Below, one piece after another: positions 43,231-53,501 of a DNA stretch of 64,000 bases. The notes beneath the pieces were generated by a model. That model ran no database searches and had not been told where the DNA came from. It saw only the letters and a list, made by a program, of their open reading frames with translations. The position numbers and the translations under genes were made by a program. How positions within the stretch are numbered: position 1 is the first letter of the stretch; each line of letters opens with the position of its first letter. Source of the stretch: Candidatus Solibacter sp. (GTDB lineage Bacteria > Acidobacteriota > Terriglobia > Bryobacterales > Bryobacteraceae); NCBI GenBank assembly GCA_013822245.1, contig PNKE01000014.1, positions 1 through 64,000 of the forward strand, in the 5' to 3' direction.

Positions 43231-44315
43231 GACTTGCAACCTACATCCGGACGGCGGTGCTGAGCCTGGCCTGCGCGGCCGCTTCGCCGCTGGCGGCACA
43301 GCAGCCCGATGCGGTGCTGAACGACGCTCAGGCCAAGGCGCTGTATCAGCGGTCGCTGCAACTGATGGAATCCTCGGGCTTCGCCATGCCGGAACTGGCC
43401 CGCGCCGGGGCTCCGTTGATGGAGAACATGCGCCAGACGATGGAAAGCCTCGATTTTCTCGGATACCGCTCGGCGCAATTGCACTACAGGATGATCGCCA
43501 ACCTGCGGGCGTTTCTGCTGGTCTCGGATGCGGTGCCCAAGCCGGTCCCCTTCCCCGAGGCGTCGCGGCGGCAGTTGGCCGAACTGCGGGACCATCTGGC
43601 GTCGTTTGAGGTTTACTTCCAGTCGCAGGTGGAACAGTTGCAGCGTTCGCTGCGCGACCCGGACCGCGACAACCTCGGCCGCTACGCCGAGGCCAACACG
43701 TCCATGGCTCCGCGCAAGCCGGGTCAACTGAGAGTCGTCTTTTTCGGCGATTCGATTACGGACGGCTGGCGGTTGAACGAGTACTTCCCGAATCAGGATT
43801 TCGTCAACCGCGGCATCTCGGGCCAGGTAACGTCGCAGATGCTGGCGCGCTTCCTGCCCGACGTGGCCGCGCACAAGCCGGACGCGGTGCTGATCCTGGC
43901 CGGAACGAACGATATCGCGCGGGGCACGGCGGCGTCGACGATCCAGTGGAATCTGACGGCGATCGCCGATCTGGCGGACGCTCACAAGGTGAAACCGGTT
44001 TTCGCCTCGATCCTGCCGGTGTCGGATTACCATAAGGGCGTGAACGCATCGTTTGAAAGGACGCCGATGCGTCCGCCGGCCGTGATCCAGGCGGTGAACA
44101 CATGGCTCAGGGATTTCTGCGTGCGGCGAAACTATGTCTATCTGGATTATTTCAGCGGGCTGGCCGATCAGGGCGGGCAGTTGAAGGCCGACTATGCCGA
44201 CGACGGGTTGCATCCGAACCCGGCCGGGTATCGCGTGATGGCGCCGCTGGCGCTCGCCGCGATCGAAATAGCGGTTCGCCCACAACCGGACAAGCGCAAG
44301 CGGCGTCTATTCTGA
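43227..44315 (+). CDS. SGNH/GDSL hydrolase, secreted
   Basis: This 362-aa protein has a signal peptide, a ~150-residue helical N-terminal part of unknown role (QAKALYQRSLQLMESSGFAMPE...) and an SGNH esterase domain. The catalytic blocks are VVFFGDSITDGWRL (Ser), RGISGQVTSQML (Gly), LILAGTNDIARG (Asn) and DGLHPNPAGYRVM (Asp and His). It is likely a carbohydrate or lipid deacylase outside the cytoplasm. It is coupled to the DUF3108 gene. Confidence 0.9.
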   Translation: MRLATYIRTAVLSLACAAASPLAAQQPDAVLNDAQAKALYQRSLQLMESSGFAMPELARAGAPLMENMRQTMESLDFLGYRSAQLHYRMIANLRAFLLVSDAVPKPVPFPEASRRQLAELRDHLASFEVYFQSQVEQLQRSLRDPDRDNLGRYAEANTSMAPRKPGQLRVVFFGDSITDGWRLNEYFPNQDFVNRGISGQVTSQMLARFLPDVAAHKPDAVLILAGTNDIARGTAASTIQWNLTAIADLADAHKVKPVFASILPVSDYHKGVNASFERTPMRPPAVIQAVNTWLRDFCVRRNYVYLDYFSGLADQGGQLKADYADDGLHPNPAGYRVMAPLALAAIEIAVRPQPDKRKRRLF

Positions 44316-44320
44316 TAGCG

Positions 44321-45424
44321 ATGAGACTGCTGGCGCTTACTCTCGCCTTCTGCCTGCTGCTGACGGGCCAGGCCATGCGGCTGAATCTCGGCCAGTTGCG
44401 GACGTTTCTGCGTTCATCGGTTCAACTGCAACACGATGACAAACGGGTGGCCGATTACATCAAGAGGGTGGCGCTGAGTGAGCGGATCACCGAGCGTGAC
44501 ATCGAGGAACTGGCCGGCGAGGGCATCGGCCCCAGGACGGTTGAAGCGCTGCGGGCGCTGATCCCCGCAACGGCGAACATGCCGAGTGCGACGCGCGACA
44601 CGGCGCCGCGGACGGCCGAGCAGCCGAGGATTCCGGGCCCATCGGACGCCGAGCAGAAACGCCTCATCGCCGATGCCAGAGACATTGCGCTGAACTACAC
44701 CAAGCGGTTGCCTGACTTCATCTGCCTGCAGGTGACGCGGCGGTATGTTGACCCGTCGGGGCTGGAGGTCTTTCAACTGGCCGATACGCTGGCGGCGAGG
44801 CTGTCCTACTTCGAACAGAAGGAAAACTACAAGACGGTTTCGGTGAACGGGCGGCTGACCGATGTCGATATGGACAAGCTGGGCGGGGCGACGTCGTCGG
44901 GCGAGTTCGGTTCGATGCTGAAGCAGATTTTCGAGCCGGAGACCGAGGCCGAGTTCTGGTGGGAGCGGTGGGCGAAGCTGCGCGGCCGGGTGGTGCACGT
45001 GTTCGGCTACCGGGTGCGGCAGGCGCGTTCGAAGTGGCACATCGTCTGGCAGCGGGAACTGGATTATGTTCCCGGCTACAGGGGATTGATCTATATCGAC
45101 AAGGACGTGCCGGTGATCTACCGGGTGACGCTGGACGCCGAGACGCTGCCGCCGTCGTTCCCGATCCAGGAAGCCAGGACGCAGCTTGACTACGAATACA
45201 CCGACATTTCGGGCAGCGAATTCCTGCTGCCGCTGCGGGCCGAGATGCGGATGCGGGAGGGCAGGTTCCTGGTGCGCAATAACGTCGAGTTCCGCAACTA
45301 TCGCAAGTTCGGCGCCGAGGCGACGATCACCTACGATATTCCGGACGAGTTGTCCGCGGAATCGATGAAGGAAGAGACCTTGCCGCAGGCCACGCCGCGG
45401 GCCAGGCCGCCGGGCAAGAAGTAA
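44321..45424 (+). CDS. Exported acidobacterial-type protein of unknown function
   Basis: A 367-aa protein with a signal peptide (LLALTLAFCLLLTGQA), a helix-rich region with a helix-hairpin-helix-like ITERDIEELAGEGIGPRTVEALRALIP, and a C-terminal beta-rich domain of ~270 residues (NYTKRLPDFICLQVTRRYVDPSGLE ... GYRGLIYIDKDVPVIYRVTLDAETLP). I recognise no named family; the layout resembles secreted acidobacterial proteins with no known role. ATG 44321 begins the leader; the longer frame reads through the SGNH gene. It ends just before the TonB-plug relic. Confidence 0.72.
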   Translation: MRLLALTLAFCLLLTGQAMRLNLGQLRTFLRSSVQLQHDDKRVADYIKRVALSERITERDIEELAGEGIGPRTVEALRALIPATANMPSATRDTAPRTAEQPRIPGPSDAEQKRLIADARDIALNYTKRLPDFICLQVTRRYVDPSGLEVFQLADTLAARLSYFEQKENYKTVSVNGRLTDVDMDKLGGATSSGEFGSMLKQIFEPETEAEFWWERWAKLRGRVVHVFGYRVRQARSKWHIVWQRELDYVPGYRGLIYIDKDVPVIYRVTLDAETLPPSFPIQEARTQLDYEYTDISGSEFLLPLRAEMRMREGRFLVRNNVEFRNYRKFGAEATITYDIPDELSAESMKEETLPQATPRARPPGKK

Positions 45425-45600
45425 ACCGGTCGCGGTACTTGCGGACGCTGCCGGGGGAGGTGTCCGGGGCCGGCGATTTCCGCAACGACATCGTCGTGCG
45501 CGGCGGCAGTCCGCTGGAGGATCTCCATGTCGCCGATAACGAAGAGATCCCGAACATCAACAGCTTTGCCAGTTTCGCCTCGGCCGGCGGCTCCGGCTAA
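45421..45600 (+). pseudogene. Relic of a TonB-dependent receptor plug domain
   Basis: In the frame beginning at 45421 (not the frame of the preceding gene), 59 codons read as a receptor plug: RYLRTLPGEVSGAGDF, RNDIVVRGGSPLEDLHVADN, EIPNINSFASFASAGG, then TAA. Signal peptide, N-terminal domain and the whole beta-barrel are missing, so it is a fragment left by deletion. No start codon belongs to it. Confidence 0.72.
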
Positions 45601-45612
45601 ACTCGAATAGAG

Positions 45613-46320
45613 ATGTGGACGGTTGTCGTTTTGGAATTCTCGCAACTCTGGCGCCGGCTGGGCGGTGTTCGCGGACTGTTGATGCTGGCGGCGCTGGCGG
45701 CGATGGGGACGCTGCTGCCGATGCGGTTGGGTCCGGCGCTGCTCGACCCGGTGTATCTGCTGGCGTTTTCGATTCTGGCGGCCATTTTTTCGGGGACCTA
45801 CGCGATCCAGTCCTGGGCCGGGGCCGACGAGCGGGCGTGGCTGGAGAACCGGGGCGATGAGGCGCCGCCGGACACCGAAGTGCTGCGCGGCAAGGCGCTG
45901 GTGGCGACGGTCTACGGGGTGGCGTCGTGGCTGCTGATCCTGGGCGCGACGCTGGGTGCGCTGGCCTCGAAAGTGCAGATGGTGATGGTCCCTCCGCCCT
46001 CGGTGCTGGCAACGCTTTTCGTCTTCACCGTTGCCGTTTCGGCTTTGGGGTCCAACGCGGCGGCGGCGATTGCGGTGCGTTTCGAGTCAGCACCGCTGGC
46101 GCGGCGGATGTTCCGGCTGGGTCTGTTCTTTCTGTTGGTGATTGGAGTGCTGCTGGCCAAGGGCTTCCCAAGCCTGTTGCGGCCGCTTGATGCGGTGGAA
46201 TCCTTCGTCATCGCCGCTTTGGCGAGCGCGGTGGTTTTCGGATTCCTGGCGAGCGTTGCGGGACGGCTGGTGCTAAGGTGTTTAGCCGATCGGCGTATCA
46301 GTCTATCCATCACCCCCTAA
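45613..46320 (+). CDS. Six-TM membrane protein, CcmB/ABC-2 permease-like
   Basis: A 235-aa protein with ~6 TM helices. The loop ADERAWLENRGDEAPPDTEVLRGKALVATVYGVASWLLILGATL resembles ABC-2-type permeases, in which a cytoplasmic loop with an acidic motif precedes a membrane-coupling helix. No ABC ATPase gene is adjacent, so the assignment is tentative; it might also be an unrelated integral protein. Confidence 0.6.
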   Translation: MWTVVVLEFSQLWRRLGGVRGLLMLAALAAMGTLLPMRLGPALLDPVYLLAFSILAAIFSGTYAIQSWAGADERAWLENRGDEAPPDTEVLRGKALVATVYGVASWLLILGATLGALASKVQMVMVPPPSVLATLFVFTVAVSALGSNAAAAIAVRFESAPLARRMFRLGLFFLLVIGVLLAKGFPSLLRPLDAVESFVIAALASAVVFGFLASVAGRLVLRCLADRRISLSITP

Positions 46321-46400
46321 GGTGTCATTCACCTGAGACGCGGCATTCGCCCGATTGGCTGGGCGGCAAAGACGGGCCAGACTGGAGATGAGTCGAGCGT

Positions 46401-47735
46401 ATGGCTGACAGCGGAACAACCGCGGCTGAGCAACTGATGCGGGACCAGGAGATGCGATTCGCGCCTCCGGTGCCGGAGAGCATCGATGATCTCGGACTGC
46501 CCAATGGGATGGTGGAGCAGATCATCCTCAAGGTGCTGTTGTTCAGGGGCGATTTGAAGGGCCGGGTGCTGGCCAACGGGCTGGGACTGAACTACTCGGT
46601 GATTGAGCCCGTGATTGCGCATCTGAAGCGGATGCGCCAGGTGGTGGTGAAGTCGTCGCTTGGCTTGGGCGACATCAGTGCAACCTTCGGCCTGACCGAC
46701 GAAGGCCGCGAGCTGGCCAAGCAGTACGCCGAAACCAACACCTATTCGGGCCGCATCCCTGTGCCGATGACGCAGTACGCATCGGGTGTGCGGCTGCAAC
46801 GCCACCGCGGCGACTGGCTGACGATCGATATGCTGCGGCGGGCGTTCAGCCACATGGTGGTGGACGACCGGGTGCTGTGGCAGGTGGGGCCGGCGGTGAA
46901 CTCGGGCAAGTCGTTCCTGATCTACGGCCAGCCGGGTAACGGCAAGACGTATCTGGCCGAGGCGTTGTTCAACATTGAGACCGATCTGGTTTACATACCG
47001 GCGGCGATCGAGTGCCAGGGCAACATCATCCAGTTGTTCGACCCGGTTTACCACGAGCGTCTGGATGCCGATGAATCCGAGCTTTCAGCGTTTGCCAGCG
47101 AGCGGACTTTCGACGGGCGGTGGTTGCAGGTGCGCAGGCCGTTCATCGTCTCGGGCGGGGAGTTGACGCTCGACATGCTGGATTTGAGCTTCAATCCGGG
47201 TTCGAGGGTTTACGATGCGCCGTTGCAGATGAAGGCCAACAACGGCATATACCTGATCGACGATTTCGGCCGGCAGCGGGTGAAGCCAGCCGAGGTGCTG
47301 AACCGCTGGATCGTGCCGATGGAGCGCCGGGTGGACTTTCTGAACTTCCGGACCGGCGGAAAGGCGCAGGCGCCGTTCGAGACGTTTCTGATCTTCTCGT
47401 CGAACCTGAAGCCGGAGCAACTGGGCGACGAAGCGTTTTTGCGGCGGATTCAGTACAAGATGCTGGTGCGGAGTCCGGAGGAGCCGGAATACGTCCAGAT
47501 CTTCAACCGCTTCGCACGGAGCGAAGGGCTGGAGGCGGACCCGGCGGTGCTGGATTCATTCATCGACAAGCACTATCACCGGGCCGGCAGGCGTTTCCGG
47601 CGCTGCCACCCGCGCGACGTGATCTCTCACGCCATCGACCTGATCCGCTTCGAGCGGCTGGAGTTACGGCTGACGGCCGAACTGCTGGACCGATCGTTCG
47701 AAGTGACGTTCATCTCCGAAGAGCACGACGAGTAG
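46401..47735 (+). CDS. AAA ATPase with N-terminal winged helix
   Basis: This 444-aa protein has a winged-helix-like N-terminus (~35-110: EQIILKVLLFRGDLKGRVLANGLGLNYSVIEPVIAHLKRM ... GLTDEGRELAKQY), then an AAA core with Walker A YGQPGNGKT and Walker B-like GIYLIDDFGR, sensor-like LIFSSNL and a C-terminal helical lid (FRRCHPRDVISHAIDLIRFE). It has no relatives that I can name with a job. It may act on nucleic acids or on a membrane machine. It is followed by the convergent aceE gene. Confidence 0.72.
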   Translation: MADSGTTAAEQLMRDQEMRFAPPVPESIDDLGLPNGMVEQIILKVLLFRGDLKGRVLANGLGLNYSVIEPVIAHLKRMRQVVVKSSLGLGDISATFGLTDEGRELAKQYAETNTYSGRIPVPMTQYASGVRLQRHRGDWLTIDMLRRAFSHMVVDDRVLWQVGPAVNSGKSFLIYGQPGNGKTYLAEALFNIETDLVYIPAAIECQGNIIQLFDPVYHERLDADESELSAFASERTFDGRWLQVRRPFIVSGGELTLDMLDLSFNPGSRVYDAPLQMKANNGIYLIDDFGRQRVKPAEVLNRWIVPMERRVDFLNFRTGGKAQAPFETFLIFSSNLKPEQLGDEAFLRRIQYKMLVRSPEEPEYVQIFNRFARSEGLEADPAVLDSFIDKHYHRAGRRFRRCHPRDVISHAIDLIRFERLELRLTAELLDRSFEVTFISEEHDE

Positions 47736-47741
47736 GAACGA

Positions 47742-50420
47742 TCAGGAAGACATCGGGTCGCGTTTTTCGCTGTCGATGCCGAGTTCGGCGACGGCCTGGG
47801 CGGCCCGTTGAGCATCGAACTGGCCCCAGCGCGCGAGTTGCGCGAGCGTGGAGAGGGCGATGGATTCGGCGTCGACTTCGAAGAACCGGCGCAGGTAATT
47901 GCGCGACTCGCTGCGGCCGTAGCCGTCGGTGCCCAGGGCGGTGAGCCGGCCGCTGAGCCACGGGGAAAGCTGATCGGCCATCACCTTCATGTAGTCGCTG
48001 GCGGCGATGATCGGCCCCTGGGTGGACTCCATCGCCTGCTGGACGAAAGGCTTGCGCGCCGGTTCGGCCGGATGCAGCCGGTTCCAGCGGTCGGCGCGCA
48101 GAGCGTCGCGGCGGAGTTCGTTATAGCTGGTGACGTTCCAGACATCGGCGGCGATCTGGTATTTCTCCCACAGGATGCGCTGGGCGCGCAGGGCCTCGTT
48201 CAGCATTGAAGCCGAGCCCCAGAGCTGCGCCTGGGCGGCGCCGTGTTCGCTGGGATGAACGCGGTAGATGCCGCGCAGGATGCCTTCGCGGACGTCGTCG
48301 CCCGGAGGCATGGGCGGCTGGGCGTAGTTCTCGTTGCAGATGGTGATGTAGTAGAAGACGTCCTCGTTGTCCTGGTACATCCGGCGGAAGCCGTCCTGGA
48401 TGATGACGGCGAGTTCGTAGGCGTAGGCCGGGTCGTAGCTGACGCAGTTGGGCACGGTGGCGGCGACAACGTGGCTGTGGCCGTCCTCATGCTGAAGGCC
48501 CTCGCCGTTGAGCGTGGTGCGGCCGGCCGTTGCGCCCATCAGGAAGCCGCGGCCGCGGGAGTCGCCGAAGGCCCAGATGGAGTCGCCGACCCGCTGGAAG
48601 CCGAACATCGAATAGTAGGTATAGAAGGGGATCATCGGCAGGCCGAAGTTGGCGTAGGCGGTGCCGGCGGCGGTGAAACTGCCCATGGCGCCGGCCTCGG
48701 TGATGCCCTCCTCGAGGATCTGGCCGTCCTTGGCTTCCTTGTAGTAGAGGAACTGGTCGGAATCGACGGGCTTATAGAGCTGGCCGTGGGGTGCGTAGAT
48801 GGAGATCTGGCGGAACAGGCTCTCCATGCCGAAGGTGCGGGCCTCGTCGGGGATGATGGGGACGATGAGCTTGCCGAGTTCCTTGTTCTTGAGCAGCGAT
48901 TTGAGAATGCCGACGAAGGCCATCGTGGTCGAAACGGCGCGGCCGCCGGAGCCGGCGAGAGAATCGGAGAACTCGCTGAGCGGAGGCGCTGTTAACGCCG
49001 GCGCCTTGGGTTTGCGCGCGGGCACGGGGCCGCCCATGGCTTCGCGGCGGGCCTTGATGTACTTCATCTCGGGCGAGTCCTCGGCGGGACGGTAGAACGA
49101 GACGGTGTGGACGGTCTCGACCGGGATGGGGATGCGGAAGCGCTCGCGCAGGTGTTCGAGTTCCTGCTCGTTCATCTTCTTCTGCTGGTGGGTGTAGTTG
49201 CGGCCTTCGCCGGCTTCGCCCATGCCGTAGCCTTTGACGGTCTTGGCGAGGATCAGCGTCGGCGAGCCCTTGTGTTCGAAGGCGCGTTTATAGGCGTTGT
49301 AGACCTTCAGCGGGTCGTGGCCGCCGCGGGGCAGGTTGGCGAGCTGGTCGTCGGTCATGCCGGCGACGAGTTCGCGCAGTTCGGGGTATTTGCCGAAGAA
49401 CTCCTGGCGGACGTAGGCGCCGCCCTTGGCCTTGAAGTTCTGATACTCGCCGTCGACGCATTCATGCATTCGGCGGATGAGCAGGCCCGACTTATCCTTT
49501 TCGAGCAGTTGGTCCCAATCCGAGCCCCAGATGACCTTGATGACGTTCCAGCCGGCGCCGCGGTAGACGCCTTCGAGTTCCTGGATGATGCTGCCGTTGC
49601 CGCGCACGGGTCCGTCGAGGCGCTGGAGGTTGCAGTTGATCACCTGGATGAGGTTGTCGAGATGCTCGTGGGCGGCGATGCGCAGGGCGCCTGTGGATTC
49701 GGGCTCCTCCATTTCGCCGTCGCCCATGAAGACCCAGACCTTGCGGTCGGTGGCCGGCAGCAGGCCGCGGTTTTCCAGGTGGCGCATGAAGCGCGCCTGA
49801 TAGATGGAATTGATGGGGCCGAGGCCCATGGAGACGGTGGGGAACTGCCAGAAGTCGGGCATCAGCCAGGGGTGCGGGTAGGAGGACAGCCCAGGGTGTT
49901 CGCGGAGTTCGTGGCGGAAGTTTTTCAGGTGCTCGCCGGTGAGGCGGCCTTCGAGATAGGCGCGGGAGTAGACGCCGGGCGAGGCGTGGCCCTGGAAGTA
50001 GACGAGGTCGCCGGGCTGGCCGCCGATGGAACCGCGGAAGAAATGGTTCATGCCGACTTCGACCAGCGTGGCCGAGGAGGCGAACGTCGAGATATGTCCG
50101 CCGATGCCCTCGTCGAACTTATTGGCGCGGACCACCATGGCGACTGCGTTCCAGCGGACCAGGCTCTTGATGGTGCGTTCGATATCGCGGTCGCCCGGAT
50201 AGGGGACCTCTTCGCTGGCGGGGATCGTATTGACGTAAGGCGTGACGGGAGTCAGGGCGGCTGGAACGCCCTGCCGGGCAGCCTCGTGAGCGAGGCGTTC
50301 GAGAAGGTATTTGGCGCGCTCGGGGCCGGCCTCCTCGATCACCTGGCCGAGCGACTCGAGCCACTCGCGCGTTTCGACAGGATTCAGGTCTTCAGGTTTC
50401 TCTATCTTGTTGCGCAGCAT
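47742..50420 (-). CDS. aceE: Pyruvate dehydrogenase E1, homodimeric type
   Basis: A 892-aa thiamine-diphosphate enzyme that decarboxylates pyruvate and passes the acetyl group to E2. The ThDP motif is MGDGEMEEPESTGALRIAAHE...INCNLQ, and the chain also shows HISTFASSATLVEVG near the N-terminus and GRTTLNGEGLQHEDGHSHV and YPYAYELAVIIQDG-type segments in the second half. Length fits AceE and not the split E1 alpha/beta form. aceF and lpd are not adjacent. ATG 50420 follows no clear ribosome site, but the start matches the family. Confidence 0.96.
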   Translation of the reverse strand: MLRNKIEKPEDLNPVETREWLESLGQVIEEAGPERAKYLLERLAHEAARQGVPAALTPVTPYVNTIPASEEVPYPGDRDIERTIKSLVRWNAVAMVVRANKFDEGIGGHISTFASSATLVEVGMNHFFRGSIGGQPGDLVYFQGHASPGVYSRAYLEGRLTGEHLKNFRHELREHPGLSSYPHPWLMPDFWQFPTVSMGLGPINSIYQARFMRHLENRGLLPATDRKVWVFMGDGEMEEPESTGALRIAAHEHLDNLIQVINCNLQRLDGPVRGNGSIIQELEGVYRGAGWNVIKVIWGSDWDQLLEKDKSGLLIRRMHECVDGEYQNFKAKGGAYVRQEFFGKYPELRELVAGMTDDQLANLPRGGHDPLKVYNAYKRAFEHKGSPTLILAKTVKGYGMGEAGEGRNYTHQQKKMNEQELEHLRERFRIPIPVETVHTVSFYRPAEDSPEMKYIKARREAMGGPVPARKPKAPALTAPPLSEFSDSLAGSGGRAVSTTMAFVGILKSLLKNKELGKLIVPIIPDEARTFGMESLFRQISIYAPHGQLYKPVDSDQFLYYKEAKDGQILEEGITEAGAMGSFTAAGTAYANFGLPMIPFYTYYSMFGFQRVGDSIWAFGDSRGRGFLMGATAGRTTLNGEGLQHEDGHSHVVAATVPNCVSYDPAYAYELAVIIQDGFRRMYQDNEDVFYYITICNENYAQPPMPPGDDVREGILRGIYRVHPSEHGAAQAQLWGSASMLNEALRAQRILWEKYQIAADVWNVTSYNELRRDALRADRWNRLHPAEPARKPFVQQAMESTQGPIIAASDYMKVMADQLSPWLSGRLTALGTDGYGRSESRNYLRRFFEVDAESIALSTLAQLARWGQFDAQRAAQAVAELGIDSEKRDPMSS

Positions 50421-50569
50421 TGGGTTGTAGTGGGGACTCTTTGATTTTACCGTCGATTCACGAGGCCCCGCAAACCGGCGTTGCCTCCGGCCGCGGCCCT
50501 ACTATCCATGATGAGCGGCGAGCGCAAAACGCTGCCACGCTTTTGCCGCCCTGGGCCGGGCCGGGCCGG

Positions 50570-51427
50570 TCACAACCCCGCCGCCTTGCCCCGTCCGCGG
50601 GGGCCGGGGCCCGGCGGCGCCAATGCGTCGCGGCAGTCTGGCTCATCGCCGAGGTACTCGGCCGCGGCCTCCATCAATTGACGGGAGAACCTTTCGATGC
50701 GGGTATCCCGTGCGCATAGCGCCTGCATCCACGCGGGTTCAAGCATGGGGATAGGCGGCCTGCGGGCGACGGCGCCCGTCTTGCCCCTGGTGAGGACTTC
50801 GGCGACCGATTGGTCGGCGATCCAGCCGGCGATCTTCCTTGACGTCGCGGCGTCGATTCCGGCCTTGCGCAGGCAGCGGACGACGGTGTCCATCAGGGCG
50901 CAAGAAACGAGCCTGCCCAGATTGATCCCGGCGCTGAAGATGGCTTTATCGCCCGGTTGAAGGTGGATCATGCGGACGCCGCCGCGAGCCAGAATGCCCT
51001 TGAGTCGCGAAACCGCCGCCGCCCGGCCCTCGACAAACGCCAGGCCGGATTCGCCGGTCCGCAGGTGGGCCAGGCTGGCCGCGCAAGCGCCAGCCGAGGT
51101 GGCCAAACCGAGGGCCCGGCAGTCCAGATCGTCATCGAGCAGCACGAGGATGCGGTTGTCCCAGCTCCCGATGGCCCCGTTCAGCCGGGCGAGCGCCGAG
51201 TCCAGTTCGCAGGCCGGAACCTGCAGGAGAATGAGCCGGGCCTGGGCGAGTTCCGACCAGTCGCCGGCGGCCCAGCCGGCCCTGAGCGTGTTGGCGTAGC
51301 GGCTGGCGAGCCGTTTCGAGCCCGCGGCGACGGGACCGAGGTTCCGCGCCAGCACCGGGAGCCGGGTGAGAATGCTGTCAGCCAGCCGTCCCGAGATGAC
51401 CGCTCCGGGAGGCGTCGTCTTTCGCAT
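50570..51427 (-). CDS. Rossmann/DUF2520-like protein
   Basis: This 285-aa protein has an N-terminal half like a divergent Rossmann domain ([43 protein letters not shown]) that lacks GxGxxG. The C-terminal half is helical ([34 protein letters not shown]) and matches the DUF2520/6PGDH-like domain. A loss of NAD(P) binding is likely. It overlaps the end of uvrB by 50 bp, on the same strand. Confidence 0.65.
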   Translation of the reverse strand: MRKTTPPGAVISGRLADSILTRLPVLARNLGPVAAGSKRLASRYANTLRAGWAAGDWSELAQARLILLQVPACELDSALARLNGAIGSWDNRILVLLDDDLDCRALGLATSAGACAASLAHLRTGESGLAFVEGRAAAVSRLKGILARGGVRMIHLQPGDKAIFSAGINLGRLVSCALMDTVVRCLRKAGIDAATSRKIAGWIADQSVAEVLTRGKTGAVARRPPIPMLEPAWMQALCARDTRIERFSRQLMEAAAEYLGDEPDCRDALAPPGPGPRGRGKAAGL

Positions 51428-53405
51428 ATGGATTTGGCGCCTTCAACGCCTTGATTCGATCACGATACTGTGCCGCTTTCTCAAATTCAAACGATTTCGC
51501 CGATTCGCGCATCTTTTTTTCAAGCTCTTCGATAAGCGAGTTGCGCTGCTCGACGTTGAGAAGGGTGATTTCCTCCTCTGACTCGGCGGGCGGCGTAACG
51601 TAATCGGCGTCGGCGATGCGCGCCAGAACCATGTCGACCGGCTTGACGATGGACTCGGGCGTGATGCCGTGCTCGACGTTATAGGCGCGCTGGATCAGGC
51701 GGCGGCGGGAGGTCTCGTCGAGCGCCCTTTTCATCGAGTCAGTATGACGGTCGGCATAGAGGATGGCCCTGCCGTTGACGTTCCTGGCGGCGCGGCCGAT
51801 GGTCTGGATCAGCGAGCCGGCCGAGCGCAGGAAACCTTCCTTGTCGGCATCGAGCACGGCGACAAGGCTGACCTCGGGCAGGTCCAGCCCCTCGCGCAAC
51901 AGGTTGACGCCGATCAGGACATCGATCTCGCCGCGCCTCAGATTGCGGATGATCTTGACGCGTTCAAGCGTCTCAACCTCGGAGTGCATGTAGCTGGTTT
52001 TCACGCCGAGTTCGCTGTAATACTCCTGTAAATCCTCGGACATGCGCTTGGTGAGCGTGGTGATCAGCACGCGCTCGTTACGCTCCACGCGCAGCCGGAT
52101 CTCGCCCAGCAGGTCGTCCACCTGCCCGCGGATGGGGCGGATTTCGACCTCAGGGTCGACCAGGCCGGTGGGGCGGATGATCTGTTCGACCACGGCGCCG
52201 CCGGTCTTTTTCAACTCGTAGGGTCCGGGGGTGGCGCTGACGTAGACGGTCTGGTGGATGCGGTTTTCGAACTCCTCGAACGTCAGCGGGCGGTTGTCCA
52301 GGGCGCTCGGCATGCGGAATCCGTAGCGGACCAGGGTCTCCTTGCGTGAGCGGTCGCCGTGGTACATGCCGCCGATCTGGGGCACGGTCTGGTGGCTTTC
52401 GTCGATAAACAGCAGTGCGTCCTGGGGCAGGTAGTCGAGCAGCGTGGGCGGGGGTTCGCCGGGCAGGCGGCCGCTGAAGTGGCGCGAGTAGTTTTCAATG
52501 CCGTGGCAGTAGCCGACGGTGCGGACCATTTCAAGGTCGAACATGGTGCGCTGGCAGATGCGCTGGGCTTCGAGTCCCTTGCCCTGCCTGATCAGCTCGG
52601 CCTGCCACCATTCCAGTTCCATTTCGATGCTCGTGATCGCCGATTCCTTTGCCTCGGCGCTCATGACGTAGTGCGAGGCCGGATAGATGGGCAGGCGCGA
52701 GTAGGTCTGGCGGACCTGGCCGAGAAGCGGGTCGATCTGGGACAGTCCGTCGACTTCGTCGCCGAACAGTTCGATGCGGTAGGCCCAGTCGTCATAGGTG
52801 GGCCAGATTTCGACAACATCGCCGCGCACGCGGTAGGATCCGCGTTTGAACTCGGCGTCGTTGCGGGCGTAGAGGATTTCAACCAGGCGTTGCGTGAGCG
52901 TTTCGCGGCGGATGCGCTGGCCTTTTTCGAGCATCAGCAGCAGGCCGAAGTAGGCTTCGGGCGAGCCGAGGCCGTAGATGCAACTGACCGAGGCGATGAT
53001 GACCACGTCGCGGCGTTCGAAGAGGGATTTCGTGGCGGCGAGGCGGAGCTTGTCAAGCTCCTCGTTGATGGTGGATTCCTTCTCGATGTAGAGGTCGGCG
53101 GCCGGGACGTAGGCCTCGGGCTGGTAGTAGTCGTAATAGCTGACGAAGTACTCGACGGCGCTGGCGGGGAAGAACTGCTTGAACTCCTGGTAGAGCTGGG
53201 CGGCGAGGATTTTGTTGTGGGCCATGATGAGGGCCGGGCGTCCGGTCTGCTCGATCACCTTGGCCATGGTGAAGGTCTTGCCGGAGCCGGTGACGCCGAG
53301 CAGGACCTGATGGGCCTCGTTGCGCGAAGCGCCGCGCACCAGGGCCTCGATCGCCTGTCCCTGGTCGCCGCGCGGTTTGTAGTCGATGCCAAGCCGGAAG
53401 CTCAT
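51378..53405 (-). CDS. uvrB: Excinuclease ABC subunit B
   Basis: A 675-aa helicase-fold protein that locks onto damaged DNA and recruits UvrC. It has Walker [17 protein letters not shown], the beta-hairpin [22 protein letters not shown] (motif II), [36 protein letters not shown] and the C-terminal UVR domain ([31 protein letters not shown]). All parts are intact. The end overlaps the next gene by 50 bp. Confidence 0.97.
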   Translation of the reverse strand: MSFRLGIDYKPRGDQGQAIEALVRGASRNEAHQVLLGVTGSGKTFTMAKVIEQTGRPALIMAHNKILAAQLYQEFKQFFPASAVEYFVSYYDYYQPEAYVPAADLYIEKESTINEELDKLRLAATKSLFERRDVVIIASVSCIYGLGSPEAYFGLLLMLEKGQRIRRETLTQRLVEILYARNDAEFKRGSYRVRGDVVEIWPTYDDWAYRIELFGDEVDGLSQIDPLLGQVRQTYSRLPIYPASHYVMSAEAKESAITSIEMELEWWQAELIRQGKGLEAQRICQRTMFDLEMVRTVGYCHGIENYSRHFSGRLPGEPPPTLLDYLPQDALLFIDESHQTVPQIGGMYHGDRSRKETLVRYGFRMPSALDNRPLTFEEFENRIHQTVYVSATPGPYELKKTGGAVVEQIIRPTGLVDPEVEIRPIRGQVDDLLGEIRLRVERNERVLITTLTKRMSEDLQEYYSELGVKTSYMHSEVETLERVKIIRNLRRGEIDVLIGVNLLREGLDLPEVSLVAVLDADKEGFLRSAGSLIQTIGRAARNVNGRAILYADRHTDSMKRALDETSRRRLIQRAYNVEHGITPESIVKPVDMVLARIADADYVTPPAESEEEITLLNVEQRNSLIEELEKKMRESAKSFEFEKAAQYRDRIKALKAPNPYAKDDASRSGHLGTAG

Positions 53406-53501
53406 GCACTCACCAGTCTACGCGGCGGGCGCGGGGCAGGGGTTGCGGCGGGCGCCGAAACGGTAAGATCGAATTGACCGTCCCGAGAGCCGAGTGAAGA
53501 G

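Noticed and set aside
45613-46320. CcmB or another ccm gene
   Set aside because: Only the number of TM helices is similar; the CcmB family stretch is absent, and a complete ccm operon is elsewhere.
49107-50444. 445-codon plus-strand frame
   Set aside because: Antisense shadow of aceE.
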